Source of the DNA: Rhodoferax sp.
GTDB lineage: Bacteria; Pseudomonadota; Gammaproteobacteria; Burkholderiales; Burkholderiaceae_C
Length of the DNA stretch: 64,000 nt
NCBI RefSeq assembly: GCF_028715765.1
Contig: NZ_JAQURE010000003.1
Location: forward strand, 42,375 to 106,374
Direction: 5' to 3'
Shown here: one piece after another, positions 54,273-63,130 of the stretch
Numbering within the stretch: the first letter of the stretch is position 1
Layout of the letters: every line of letters begins with the position of its first letter
Position numbers and translations under genes: made by a program
Notes under the pieces: model-generated
What the model was told of the DNA's origin: nothing
Seen by the model: the letters and a program-made list of their open reading frames with translations, nothing else
Database searches by the model: none

Positions 54273-55999
54273 GCGGCAGATGTCGTTTGAGAGATTGACG
54301 CAGATTCGGGTGGCATGGCACAAAAACTGACAGAAAAAGCGTTCCCCACCTGGCTCTGTTGTTTGCTGCGCAGTGGCTTGCGCTCGTAGCTCATGCTGGC
54401 ACCGTGGCTTTGGCAAAGTTCACGGCAAATGTACAAACCCAAACCGCTGGAGCGGCTATCGCTGGAAAAAAATGGCTCAAACAAATGTTGCTCCACTGCG
54501 GGTTCAAGCGGCTTGCCATCACTCCAGACGGTCAACGTGATGTTTTGTTGCGGTTGAAGCCGTTCCAAGTTGACCTGAATCGCATCCGCATTGCCACTGC
54601 AAAAGCGCCTGGCGTTGTCAAGCAAATTCACCACAATGCGGCGCAAGTGTTCAGCATCAAACCACGCCGTCACGGGCTGCTGCGGCCAAGGGTCAGACAA
54701 GGTCACGGGCGTTGAATTTTGGCGCTGCCAGTCGCGGCAAATGCGCAAAACGTCTTCAGCCAGATTCAACATTGCTCCTGAATCGGCCTGCGCGTGCTGC
54801 GGGGCATGTGCCAAATGCAGCACATCACGCACAATTTTCTCTAGCCGCTGCGCGTTTTGACGAATCATTTCCGTCATGCGCAATTGGCTTGCTTCTTTCA
54901 GGTCTTCTGCCAATAAGGCATTGGCCTGCACGATGGCGGCCAGTGGGTTGCGAATTTCGTGCGCCACAGCGGCCGACATGCGTCCCATGCTGGCGAGCTT
55001 TTCGCTGCGCACCCGGGCTTGGATTTCGCGCTGATCTTGCATGAACACCACACACAGGCCCTTGCCGTGCTCTGGCAAGGGTGGGGTGATTTGTGTGCGC
55101 ACCCGCAAATGCCGCGGGCCATGATCGGTGTGCTGAAAACTCAAGTCTGCCTGCTGTCCATGCAGGGTTTGGTGACTCAACTGGACCACCTCCACCAGAG
55201 CCTGCCATTGCGTTTGCTCGGTTAACTGCCAGACGCGAGGGGATGGCTGCGGTGCAAACCCTAACAAAGCCAACGCGGCAGGGTTGGCTGACCTGACCCA
55301 AAGCAGGTCGTCAACCACCAGCACACCTTCGTTCAGCGTGGCAATCACCAGCTCGTTCACCTGTCGCTGCACCGTCACGGCCAGTTGGGTGTGCTGCGCC
55401 TTGCGCTCGACACTGGCCAGTCGGGTGGCCAACTGGTTGGCCATGAAAGAAATGGCAAAGCAGCCTGCGCCAGTCAAGGCCGCCTGTACCACCAAGCTGG
55501 TTGTCTCGGTAGACAATTCCAGCGACATCCAGAAGGCGTGCGCAAACAACAACAAGGTCACGCCTGCAGCCGTGCCCATGGCCATGATCAATGACCCCAA
55601 AATGGCAGCCATCAGCACCGGCAGCGTCAGCAGCAGCGCATAGTTCACGTTGCCAGACTGTAAAACTTGCAAGGCTGAAAAAGCCATCAAATCCACACCC
55701 ACCGTTCGCAGCCATTGCGCATTGAAGGTGTGCCCCATGTACTGAGGTTGCGATTTAAGCCGCACCGCCAAAGCTGCGGTGAAGTACATGCCTGCAATGA
55801 TCAAACTCAAGCTGTGGTGTGTGCTGGCCGTGAATGTCAGACCGGCTTGCAGCACCAGCAAAACCAGCCCTAAAGTGACTCGTGCGGTCATGAAGGCGCG
55901 CCATAACCGCTCGAACTCAGAGGCTGCAAGTGCTTGACTGACGTTGGCATTGAGCACCGTAGACCCAAACCAGCTTGCGGTTTCAGGTGGCTCGCGCAT
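54269..55999 (-). CDS. pilS: PilS-type membrane histidine kinase
   Basis: A 576-residue sensor kinase with about six N-terminal membrane helices (residues 40-210), a PAS-like region (about 240-340), a HisKA box AAVAHEIRNPLAAI (phospho-His) and an HATPase with VVNLLDNARRF and SSGLGLYICRELCQ. It pairs with the sigma-54 regulator that follows with a 4-bp overlap. In pseudomonads PilS senses pilin in the membrane; the same role is inferred here. The pilin genes are not in the window. Confidence 0.88.
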   Translation of the reverse strand: MREPPETASWFGSTVLNANVSQALAASEFERLWRAFMTARVTLGLVLLVLQAGLTFTASTHHSLSLIIAGMYFTAALAVRLKSQPQYMGHTFNAQWLRTVGVDLMAFSALQVLQSGNVNYALLLTLPVLMAAILGSLIMAMGTAAGVTLLLFAHAFWMSLELSTETTSLVVQAALTGAGCFAISFMANQLATRLASVERKAQHTQLAVTVQRQVNELVIATLNEGVLVVDDLLWVRSANPAALALLGFAPQPSPRVWQLTEQTQWQALVEVVQLSHQTLHGQQADLSFQHTDHGPRHLRVRTQITPPLPEHGKGLCVVFMQDQREIQARVRSEKLASMGRMSAAVAHEIRNPLAAIVQANALLAEDLKEASQLRMTEMIRQNAQRLEKIVRDVLHLAHAPQHAQADSGAMLNLAEDVLRICRDWQRQNSTPVTLSDPWPQQPVTAWFDAEHLRRIVVNLLDNARRFCSGNADAIQVNLERLQPQQNITLTVWSDGKPLEPAVEQHLFEPFFSSDSRSSGLGLYICRELCQSHGASMSYERKPLRSKQQSQVGNAFSVSFCAMPPESASISQTTSAA

Positions 56000-56221
56000 T
56001 CACTGCTCCGATTGCTGCCGATGCTCCTGACAGCAATACTGGCCTTTGACACCCGTGACAGCTTCGTTCGCCGGCACATGTGTGCTGCACCGTGCACAAC
56101 GAACCATGTTCAAAAGGTCGTCCTTGGGCGGGTTGGGTTTGGGCATGGGGGGGGGCACCTGCCGATTGCGCCACAACAGCACACCTGCCAACACCACCAA
56201 CAACAAAAGCAAAACTTTCAA
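56000..56221 (-). CDS. PP0621-family small membrane protein
   Basis: A 73-residue protein from a TTG at 56221 that overlaps the TGA of the upstream gene. An N-terminal membrane helix (LKVLLLLLVVLAGVLLW) precedes a Pro/Asn-rich spacer and a CARCSTHVP...CCQEHRQ pattern, two Cys pairs that look metal-binding. The pattern MVRCARC...YCCQEH is that of the PP0621 family, unknown function, commonly located next to pilS and ccsA genes. It adjoins the start of pilS (55999). Confidence 0.75.
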   Translation of the reverse strand: MKVLLLLLVVLAGVLLWRNRQVPPPMPKPNPPKDDLLNMVRCARCSTHVPANEAVTGVKGQYCCQEHRQQSEQ

Positions 56222-57018
56222 AGTGTGCGTCCCAACACAACTTCCATTACAAAACGTGAACCCACGTAGGCCAACAGCAGCAACCCGGTGCCGATGTAAA
56301 GCACGCGTACTGCTTGCTTGCCGCGCCAGCCAAAACGAAACCGCCCCACCATCAGCACAGCAAAGGTCAGCCAAGACAGCACGGAGAACGCAGTTTTGTG
56401 ATCCCACTTGATAGCGTGGGTAGCGCCATACAGCTGGTTACCAAAAAAGAAGCCTGCCAGCAACGTGGCAGACAACAGCACAAACCCCAAACTCACAAAG
56501 CGAAAGGTGAGCCGCTCCATGGTCAACAGTGGCAAACCAGCGGGTGCATTGCCCTGGCGCATGCGAGCCTCCACGCGCGTCATCAACCAGGCATGCACCA
56601 CCGCAATGGCAAACAAGCCATAAGACGCAATGCCTAACGCCCAGTGCAACGGCAACCATGCCGACGCACTGGCGTTCAAAGTGTTACCTGGAAAAAGCAA
56701 AGCCAGCAATACGGCTGCAGACCCTGCGCCAGAGAGCAGCCAAGGCGTTTTGAGCTGTGGGAAAATGTAGCTCTCTGCCGCATAAACCAACCCCACCAGC
56801 CAGGCGGTGATTGACAAGGCGGGTGCAAACCCAAAACGTGGCTCACTGCCCCACAACCCCCAGGCCAGCAACACCCCGTGCATTGACCACGCCAGCCACA
56901 CTGCCACCCGAGCAAAGCCCGCACCCACGCGAGCCGACCCCGTGGCCGAGGCCGCGTAAGCGGCAGCGGCACCTAATGCAAGGGTCAAGGTCAAAGGGGT
57001 GGCACTGGCTAAAATCAT
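56218..57018 (-). CDS. CcsA/YpjD-family inner-membrane protein
   Basis: A 266-residue protein with about eight membrane helices and the C-terminal WDHKTAFSVLSWLTFAVLM; it has the W-rich region of cytochrome c assembly proteins CcsA. In Burkholderiales this protein (often called YpjD/HemX) lies upstream of ffh and on the opposite strand, exactly as here. Its function is inferred as haem handling or a related membrane role. ATG 57018 is chosen over a GTG at 57024. Confidence 0.85.
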   Translation of the reverse strand: MILASATPLTLTLALGAAAAYAASATGSARVGAGFARVAVWLAWSMHGVLLAWGLWGSEPRFGFAPALSITAWLVGLVYAAESYIFPQLKTPWLLSGAGSAAVLLALLFPGNTLNASASAWLPLHWALGIASYGLFAIAVVHAWLMTRVEARMRQGNAPAGLPLLTMERLTFRFVSLGFVLLSATLLAGFFFGNQLYGATHAIKWDHKTAFSVLSWLTFAVLMVGRFRFGWRGKQAVRVLYIGTGLLLLAYVGSRFVMEVVLGRTL

Positions 57019-57094
57019 GTGCACAGTTTAGCGTTTTGTACCCGCCATTTCCTTTTTGGCTCTAACCCAGGTTCCGCCCGCCGGAACACCTTCT

Positions 57095-58459
57095 ATGGCA
57101 TCCGCTCTTACCGACAAACTCAGTCGCCTGGTCAAAGAAATTCGTGGCCAAGCCCGCATCACCGAAAGCAATGTCTCTGACATGCTGCGCGAAGTGCGCA
57201 TGGCGCTGCTCGAGGCCGACGTGGCCTTGCCCGTGGTGCGCGACTTCATCGCTCGGGTCAAAGAAAAAGCCCTCGGTCAAGACGTGTTGGGCTCACTCAC
57301 CCCAGGGCAAGCGCTGGTCAGCATCGTCAACAAAGAGCTGGCCGCCACCATGGGCGAAGGCGTGAGCGACATCAACTTGGCAGCCCAACCCCCGGCGGTG
57401 ATCCTGATGGCTGGTTTGCAAGGGGCAGGCAAGACCACCACCACCGCCAAGCTGGCCAAGCACCTGATTGAGAAACGCAACAAAAAAGTCCTCACCGTCT
57501 CGGGTGACGTGTACCGCCCGGCTGCCATCGAACAGTTGAAAACCGTCACGGCCCAAGCTGGCGCCGAATGGTTCTCCAGCTCACCCGACCAAAAACCGGT
57601 GGACATCGCCCTGGCCGCATTGGACTATGCCCGCAAGCATTACTTTGATGTGCTGTTGGTCGACACCGCCGGCCGTTTGGCCATTGATGAGGCCTTGATG
57701 CGCGAAATTCGCGAACTTCATGCCGCCATATCCCCGGTGGAAACCCTGTTTGTGGTGGACGCCATGCAGGGTCAAGATGCCATCAACACCGCCAAAGCCT
57801 TTAAAGAGGCCTTGCCGCTCACCGGCATCATTCTGACCAAACTCGATGGCGATTCCCGTGGTGGCGCCGCGCTGTCAGTGCGGCAAATCACCGGTGCCCC
57901 GATCAAATTTGCAGGCACCAGCGAAAAGCTCGATGGCCTTGAAGTGTTTGATGCAGAGCGCCATGCGGGTCGAGTGCTGGGCATGGGTGACATATTGGCG
58001 TTGGTGGAGCAAGTCACCTCAGGTGTGGACATGGCCGCTGCACAAAAGCTCGCAGCCAAGGTCAAAAGCGGTGGCGGCTTCGACTTGAACGACTTTTTGG
58101 CGCAAATCCAGCAAATGAAGCAAATGGGCGGCCTAAGCAGCTTGATGGACAAACTCCCCTCCGCCTTGGCGGCCAAAGCCGGGCAGGTGGACATGGGGCG
58201 CGTTGAAAAAGAAGTCAAACGCAAAGAGGGCATCATCCAAAGCATGACCCCGCTGGAGCGGCGCAAGCCCGAGCTCATCAAAGCCACCCGCAAGCGCCGC
58301 ATTGCCGCTGGCGCCGGTGTGCAGGTGCAGGAAGTCAACCGCATGCTCAAAGAGTTTGAGCAAATGCAAGACATGATGAAAAAAATGAAAGGCGGCGGCA
58401 TGATGAAAATGATGAAGCGCTTGGGCGGCATGAAAGGCATGCCCAAAATGCCGTTCTGA
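57095..58459 (+). CDS. ffh: Signal recognition particle protein
   Basis: A 454-residue SRP54 GTPase. The N domain (residues 1-85) and G domain (100-295) carry [28 protein letters not shown] and [14 protein letters not shown]. The M domain (320-454) is Met-rich with [18 protein letters not shown], which binds 4.5S RNA and signal peptides. ATG 57095 follows a weak GGAA; a longer TTG start at 57056 is not supported. It is divergent from the CcsA-like gene and upstream of lpxC. Confidence 0.96.
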   Translation: MASALTDKLSRLVKEIRGQARITESNVSDMLREVRMALLEADVALPVVRDFIARVKEKALGQDVLGSLTPGQALVSIVNKELAATMGEGVSDINLAAQPPAVILMAGLQGAGKTTTTAKLAKHLIEKRNKKVLTVSGDVYRPAAIEQLKTVTAQAGAEWFSSSPDQKPVDIALAALDYARKHYFDVLLVDTAGRLAIDEALMREIRELHAAISPVETLFVVDAMQGQDAINTAKAFKEALPLTGIILTKLDGDSRGGAALSVRQITGAPIKFAGTSEKLDGLEVFDAERHAGRVLGMGDILALVEQVTSGVDMAAAQKLAAKVKSGGGFDLNDFLAQIQQMKQMGGLSSLMDKLPSALAAKAGQVDMGRVEKEVKRKEGIIQSMTPLERRKPELIKATRKRRIAAGAGVQVQEVNRMLKEFEQMQDMMKKMKGGGMMKMMKRLGGMKGMPKMPF

Positions 58460-58476
58460 CCCTCAACAGCTGCCAC

Positions 58477-59400
58477 ATGCTTGCACAACGCACCCTGAAA
58501 ACACTCACCCGTGCCGTGGGCGTGGGGCTGCACAGCGGCCAACGGGTTGAAATTACCCTGCGCCCCGCTCCGCCCGATACCGGCATTGTGTTTCGTCGGG
58601 TTGATTTGCCCGAACCCATTGACATTGTGGTGTCCACGCTGGCGGTGACCGACACCCGCATGGCCTCGACCATTTCCAATGGCGACGTCAAAGTCCACAC
58701 CATCGAGCACTTGATGTCTGCCTGCGCGGGCTTGGGGCTAGACAACCTTTATGTCGACATCACCGCCGAAGAAGTGCCCATTTTGGATGGCTCGGCGGCT
58801 TCTTTTGTGTTTTTGCTACAAAGCGCAGGCATCGTCATGCAAAGCGCACCGCGGCGCTTCATCCGACTGCTTGAACCCGTCGAGGTGCGCCAGGGCTTGG
58901 GTGACAACGTCAAGTGGGCACGACTCGCCCCTTACCACGGCTACCAGCTCAGTTTTGAGATTGACTTCAGCCACCCGGCGGTGGACTCTACCGGGCAGCG
59001 CGTGCTGTTTGACATGAGCACCGGCTCGTATTCCAAAGACATTGCCCGCGCCCGCACCTTTGGCTTTACCAAAGATGTGGAAATGATGCGCGCCAACGGC
59101 CTGGCGCTGGGCGGTGGGCTGGACAACGCCATCGTCATGGACGACTACAAAGTGCTCAACGCGGGTGGCCTGCGCTATGACGATGAGTTTGTCAAACACA
59201 AAATCCTCGACGCCATGGGCGACCTCTATGTGGTGGGCAAACCCTTGCTCGCCAGCTACAGCGCGTTTCGCTCTGGCCATGCCCTGAACAACCTGCTGCT
59301 GCGCGAGCTGCTCAACCAGCCGCAAGCCTGGGACGTGGTGACGTTTGACAACGAAAAACTGGCTCCGTCCGGTTTCGCCCAGCTGGCGCGCGCTTGGTAA
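58477..59400 (+). CDS. lpxC: UDP-3-O-acyl-N-acetylglucosamine deacetylase
   Basis: A 307-residue zinc enzyme for the first committed step of lipid A synthesis. HTIEHLMSA and [10 protein letters not shown], then [15 protein letters not shown] carry the zinc His residues and catalytic Glu, and [10 protein letters not shown] is a conserved loop. Length is standard. It begins 17 bp after ffh, in an arrangement common in betaproteobacteria. Confidence 0.96.
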   Translation: MLAQRTLKTLTRAVGVGLHSGQRVEITLRPAPPDTGIVFRRVDLPEPIDIVVSTLAVTDTRMASTISNGDVKVHTIEHLMSACAGLGLDNLYVDITAEEVPILDGSAASFVFLLQSAGIVMQSAPRRFIRLLEPVEVRQGLGDNVKWARLAPYHGYQLSFEIDFSHPAVDSTGQRVLFDMSTGSYSKDIARARTFGFTKDVEMMRANGLALGGGLDNAIVMDDYKVLNAGGLRYDDEFVKHKILDAMGDLYVVGKPLLASYSAFRSGHALNNLLLRELLNQPQAWDVVTFDNEKLAPSGFAQLARAW

Positions 59401-59443
59401 GCCGGTTCACACCCATTTCCCATTCACCCACACGAGTCGCTTC

Positions 59444-59620
59444 ATGCTGCTGTTTCGCTGGTTGGTTTTGCTGATGTTGTTGGCTGCGCTGGTGTCGTTT
59501 GGCTTTTACGCCGGCACTGGCGACCCGCGTTTCAAGCGCTACGGCTGGGTGGTGCTGAAATGGGCGTTGCTAAGCGCCTTTGGCTTTTTCGCCGTACTGA
59601 TTCTTGAGCGGGTGGTGTAG
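59444..59620 (+). CDS. Small membrane protein, 58 aa
   Basis: A 58-residue protein with two hydrophobic helices (MLLFRWLVLLMLLAALVSFG and WALLSAFGFFAVLIL) separated by GTGDPRFKRYGW. It lies 43 bp after lpxC. Its frame is open and the hydrophobic pattern is credible; the family is unknown. It is probably expressed with lpxC. The Arg/Lys-rich loop should face the cytoplasm by the positive-inside rule. Confidence 0.7.
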   Translation: MLLFRWLVLLMLLAALVSFGFYAGTGDPRFKRYGWVVLKWALLSAFGFFAVLILERVV

Positions 59621-59641
59621 CGCCGCTTGTTAACTGTTATT

Positions 59642-60202
59642 TCAGCGGCTGCGACCGGCCTTGTAAGCGGCTTTTTGGGTCTGAATCTGCGCCCCACCCA
59701 GCCCTTTGGCCTGGGTGAGCCGGGCAATTGAATTGGCGGCATGGGCGTGGGTGATGGCCAGGCCCAGCGCATCGGCCGCATCGGGTCCGGGCAAACCGGG
59801 CAGGTTCAGTAAACGGCGCACCATTTCCTGAATTTGCGTTTTGTCAGCGCGGCCATAGCCCACCACCGCCTGCTTCATTTGCAAGGCGGTGTATTCGGCC
59901 ACCGGCAGGTCACAAGACACTAGCGCAGTCACCGCTGCGCCACGCGCTTGCCCCAGCAGCAGGGTGGACTGCGGGTTGACGTTGACAAACACAATTTCAA
60001 CCGAAGCTGCGTCTGGCTCATAGCGCGCCACCACCTCCCGAATGCCGTCAAACAGCACTTTCAGGCGCGCCGGCAACTGGTCTTTTTCGATCTTGGTGGT
60101 GCTGATGGTGCCGCTGGCCACATACGTCAGTTCAGCGCCATGCACGTCCACCAGGCCAAAACCAGTGGTGCGCAAGCCGGGGTCGATGCCTAAAATTCGC
60201 AT
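59642..60202 (-). CDS. ruvC: Holliday junction resolvase
   Basis: A 186-residue endonuclease that resolves Holliday junctions. It starts with [18 protein letters not shown], containing the first catalytic Asp; [23 protein letters not shown] is the central loop, and [19 protein letters not shown] and [16 protein letters not shown] carry the last catalytic Asp residues. ATG 60202 lies directly before a palindromic repeat. Confidence 0.96.
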   Translation of the reverse strand: MRILGIDPGLRTTGFGLVDVHGAELTYVASGTISTTKIEKDQLPARLKVLFDGIREVVARYEPDAASVEIVFVNVNPQSTLLLGQARGAAVTALVSCDLPVAEYTALQMKQAVVGYGRADKTQIQEMVRRLLNLPGLPGPDAADALGLAITHAHAANSIARLTQAKGLGGAQIQTQKAAYKAGRSR

Positions 60203-60204
60203 GT

Positions 60205-60252
60205 ATTTTTATAGCTACTCATGCTTTATTGATAAGGGCTAGAGGCCAAAAT
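60205..60252. repeat. Dispersed palindromic repeat between ruvC and cdsA
   Basis: TTTTTATAGCTACTCATGCT with GATAAGGGCTAGAGGCCAAA forms an imperfect palindrome. It belongs to the family also at 62221, 63403 and 37841. Its right part encodes the last three residues (FGL) and the TAG stop of cdsA, so it has been incorporated into that gene. Confidence 0.65.
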
Positions 60253-61228
60253 ACCATCGAACTGAGTGGAAGAACACCGGGGCAGAAAAACACAGCGAAT
60301 CAATCCGGTCGAGCATGCCGCCGGCACCGGTGATGCTTTTGTCGCCACCTTGCCAGATCGGTATGCCGCGGTCGCGCTTGAGCGCCTTCATCACCAAATG
60401 GCCAAGTGACCCCGCCGCGCAGGCCACCAACCCCAGTGCAAACGCTTGCCCTGGCACAAACGGCGTGATGCCTGCCAGCAGCGCGCCCAGCAAGCTGCCG
60501 GCGGCCATGCCCCAGCGCCAACTGTGCCAGGTAAAGCTTTGGCTGATGTTGGGGGCGGCCAGCGGGCGCTTGCACTGGCGTGCCACCAGGTGCTGGGTGA
60601 CCATGCAGGTTTGCACCACCAGCACCAGAAAAAATACCAGAAATGCGTTTTTCTTATCGTAGCCCGAGAAGTCCAGCAACAGCAGCGCAGGCACATGGCT
60701 CATGCCGTAAATGCACACCATGATGCCCCACTGCAGCTTGGCATTGCGCTCCAGAAAATGTTTGGGATCATTGGCCAGCGCGCTGGCCACCGGCAGTGCC
60801 AAAAACACATACACCGGAATCATCACGGTGAACAAGTTGAAGTGTTCGGTGCCCACCAGCACATACTGCAGCGGCAGCACCACAAAAAAGGCCAGTACCA
60901 GGCTGCGGTGGTCGCCTTGGCGGGTGGGCGACAGGGTTAAAAACTCGCGCAGGGCAAAAAAGGAACCCAGCCCAAACAGCACCAGCCGCGCTACGTCACC
61001 CGCCAGCCAAGCCAGCCAAAAAACAAAAATCAGCAGCCAGCTGGTGCGCAGCAGGCGGCTCAAGGTGGCGATGTGGTCGTGCTGCGCCTGCTCAGCCTGA
61101 GGCTCGGCATGCTCACGCATCGACAGCAAAAACACCGTCACAGAGGCCAGCAACAGCAGACCAAACACCAGTACAAACAGCGCGCCAATCTGGTGTTGCG
61201 GGGTGAGGTGTTTCAGGGTTTGGTACAT
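60239..61228 (-). CDS. cdsA: Phosphatidate cytidylyltransferase
   Basis: A 329-residue membrane enzyme with about eight helices that makes CDP-diacylglycerol from phosphatidate and CTP. The C-terminal signature appears as LVMKALKRDRGIPIW then GGMLDRIDSLCFSAPVFF, with the conserved Asp residues. It lies beside plsC, so two successive steps of phospholipid synthesis are together. A palindromic repeat forms its C-terminus and stop codon. Confidence 0.93.
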   Translation of the reverse strand: MYQTLKHLTPQHQIGALFVLVFGLLLLASVTVFLLSMREHAEPQAEQAQHDHIATLSRLLRTSWLLIFVFWLAWLAGDVARLVLFGLGSFFALREFLTLSPTRQGDHRSLVLAFFVVLPLQYVLVGTEHFNLFTVMIPVYVFLALPVASALANDPKHFLERNAKLQWGIMVCIYGMSHVPALLLLDFSGYDKKNAFLVFFLVLVVQTCMVTQHLVARQCKRPLAAPNISQSFTWHSWRWGMAAGSLLGALLAGITPFVPGQAFALGLVACAAGSLGHLVMKALKRDRGIPIWQGGDKSITGAGGMLDRIDSLCFSAPVFFHSVRWYFGL

Positions 61229-61252
61229 CGGCAGGGTTGACTGTGGGTGGGG

Positions 61253-61870
61253 TTACACATCGCGCAAGGCCATCACCGCAAGGCGCGCCCGTTGCAAGAA
61301 ATCATGCCGATCTTCACCCGACTGCAGGTGCATGGGGGCGCCAAATGTCACCGAGCACAGCACGGGCACGGGCACGGGCACCACTTCGCCCTTGGGCATG
61401 ACGCGCTGCACATTGGCAATCCAGGCCGGGATCAATTCGACCTGCGGAAACTGCAGCGCCAGGTTGTACAGGCCAGCCTTAAAGGCTTGCGGCTCCTCCA
61501 TGTGGCCGCGGGTGCCCTCGGGAAACAAAATCAGCGAGTCACCCGCGTGCAAGGCGTCTATGAGCGGCTCCAGCGGGTCTTCTTGGGCGTTACGCTCGCG
61601 CGAGACATAAATCACATTGAACACGGCGCGAGTGATCCAATGTTTGAACGGTGTTTTAGTCCAGTAGTCACGCGCGGCTACCGCACGGGTGTTGTGGCGT
61701 AGCTCTTTGGGCAAGGCCGCCCAGATCATCACCAGGTCGGCGTGGCTTTGGTGGTTGGCAAAATAAATGCGTTGCTCGGCCTTGGGCGGGCAGCCCCACC
61801 AGCGTGCCTGCGCCCCAGTCAGCACACGAATCAGCCCCAGCAAAAAATAACCCATCAATTTGGCACGCAT
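61253..61870 (-). CDS. plsC: 1-acyl-sn-glycerol-3-phosphate acyltransferase
   Basis: A 205-residue inner-membrane acyltransferase. FANHQSHADLVMIW is the HX4D catalytic motif, and LFPEGTRGHMEEP is the phosphate-binding motif of the LPLAT family. An N-terminal helix (FLLGLIRVL) anchors it. ATG 61870 is chosen; a longer start at 61900 is possible. It acts just before cdsA in the pathway, and the genes are on the same strand 24 bp apart. Confidence 0.92.
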   Translation of the reverse strand: MRAKLMGYFLLGLIRVLTGAQARWWGCPPKAEQRIYFANHQSHADLVMIWAALPKELRHNTRAVAARDYWTKTPFKHWITRAVFNVIYVSRERNAQEDPLEPLIDALHAGDSLILFPEGTRGHMEEPQAFKAGLYNLALQFPQVELIPAWIANVQRVMPKGEVVPVPVPVLCSVTFGAPMHLQSGEDRHDFLQRARLAVMALRDV

Positions 61871-62058
61871 GGCGGGGATGATAAAGGGGCAGCGTGACAA
61901 CGCTCAGTGTGGGTGTGGTTCGAAGAGATGTGGCACTGCTGCTGGCGTGGCGACTCTGGTGTTGTTGCGTTCTTGCTGCTGTTGCGGTTTCTCGGGCACG
62001 GATGCTGTTGCGGTGTTTCTGGCGCAATGCGGCTTTGGTGTCACTGGCACGGCGCGGC

Positions 62059-62175
62059 GGCTGGGTCAGGTGCGTGCGGTTTTGGGGGCAAAACACGCGC
62101 GGGGCTGAGGCCTGAGTACGCCCAGAACCTTTTTCGCGCGCATTTGCCCCCAAAGCCCGGTCACCTGACCCAACC
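62059..62175. repeat. Imperfect inverted repeat, about 42-bp arms
   Basis: GGCTGGGTCAGGTGCG on the left pairs with the complement of the TCACCTGACCCAACC end on the right, and the inner TTTTGGGGGCAAAA pairs with TTTGCCCCCAAAG. The arms are separated by about 34 bp. It looks like a short MITE or an RNA hairpin. Confidence 0.65.
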
Positions 62176-62220
62176 ACCACGCCTTGTCTGTGTGGATGTT
62201 GTGCTGGCAGCCGTCACAAA

Positions 62221-62266
62221 ATCAATAGCTACTCACGCTTATTCAGTAAGCGCTACAGGCTGTTTT
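62221..62266. repeat. Dispersed palindromic repeat upstream of mtgA's 3' side
   Basis: ATCAATAGCTACTCACGCTT then AGTAAGCGCTACAGGCTGTTTT is a clear copy of the family, with the AGCTAC/GCTACAGGCT arms. It stands in the non-coding gap between plsC and mtgA. Confidence 0.65.
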
Positions 62267-62329
62267 CTTATAAATTTTCGAGTCCCAGTCGCCCTGCCGG
62301 GTTCCACCCACTAAACCGCCGCCCGCACG

Positions 62330-63130
62330 TCAAGGCAACTCAGCCCCGCCCATGCGCCGCTCAATCACCGCAGCACGTCCAGCCACGTAACTTGAATGGG
62401 GCAGTTTTTCAAAATACTTGGGGCGTGGCAGCATCACGGCCAGCCGGGCTGCTTCATTGGCACTGAGTTGGGCTGCGGGTTTGCGAAAGTAGTGTTGTGC
62501 GGCCGCTTCTGCACCAAACACGCCTTCGCCCCATTCCACGCTGTTGAGGTAAATCTCAAGAATGCGACGCTTGTCCAAAATGGCTTCCAGCAGCAGCGTC
62601 AGCACAAACTCTTGCCCCTTGCGCAGCAGCGTGCGCTCGCCGGATAAAAACAGGTTTTTGGCCAACTGTTGGGTGATGGTGGAGCCGCCCACCACTTTGG
62701 CCGGTTTGGTGAGTTTGGGGGGCGTTGGCGCCGGTGCTGTGCTGGACTTGCTGGGAGATTTCTGGGCGGTGCGGGCTTGCTTGGCTTGCGCGGCAGCTTC
62801 GGCTTTGGCGGCCAGCTCTTGCGCCTTGGCGTTTTTTTGCCAGGCTTTCTCTAGCGCGTTCCAGTCCACGCCGTCGTGGTTGGTAAAACCATCGTCTTCA
62901 CTGGCAATCACTGCGCGCTTGAGGTGGTCTGAAATCTGCCCATAGGGCGACCACTGCTGGCGCCAGCGCAGGCTGTTTTTTTCAGAGGCCACGCGCCAGG
63001 CTTCCGAGCGCTCAAAGGCGGTGGACTGCGGGTCGATCACCAGCATGGCGGCAATGCGGAGCACAAAAAACACCTGCAGCAGCACGGCCGCCAAGGCCAC
63101 CAGTGCCAGCCAGCGCAGCAGCGGTTTCAT
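62330..63130 (-). CDS. mtgA: Monofunctional peptidoglycan transglycosylase with an insert
   Basis: A 266-residue membrane enzyme that polymerises lipid II. A membrane helix is at residues 8-30. The GT51 catalytic part has ASEDDGFTNHDGVDW (catalytic Glu) and, after an insertion, GGSTITQQLAKNLFLSGERT and EIYLNSVEWGEGVFG. Between the two parts about 45 Ala/Lys/Ser/Pro-rich residues (near 105-150) are inserted, not normally present in the family. Stop-start ATGA overlap couples it to aroE. Confidence 0.9.
   Translation of the reverse strand: MKPLLRWLALVALAAVLLQVFFVLRIAAMLVIDPQSTAFERSEAWRVASEKNSLRWRQQWSPYGQISDHLKRAVIASEDDGFTNHDGVDWNALEKAWQKNAKAQELAAKAEAAAQAKQARTAQKSPSKSSTAPAPTPPKLTKPAKVVGGSTITQQLAKNLFLSGERTLLRKGQEFVLTLLLEAILDKRRILEIYLNSVEWGEGVFGAEAAAQHYFRKPAAQLSANEAARLAVMLPRPKYFEKLPHSSYVAGRAAVIERRMGGAELP

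Larger units (their letters stand above)
61871..62329. other. 459-bp intergenic stretch with two repeat elements
   Basis: No supported gene. It holds a large inverted repeat (62059-62175) and one dispersed palindromic repeat (62221-62266). Open frames here are shadows. Promoters of plsC (minus strand) could lie in 61871-61950. Confidence 0.7.

Noticed and set aside
61907..62314. A 135-residue plus-strand frame in the plsC-mtgA gap
   Set aside because: It spans two repeat elements, is Cys/Trp-rich and has no SD.
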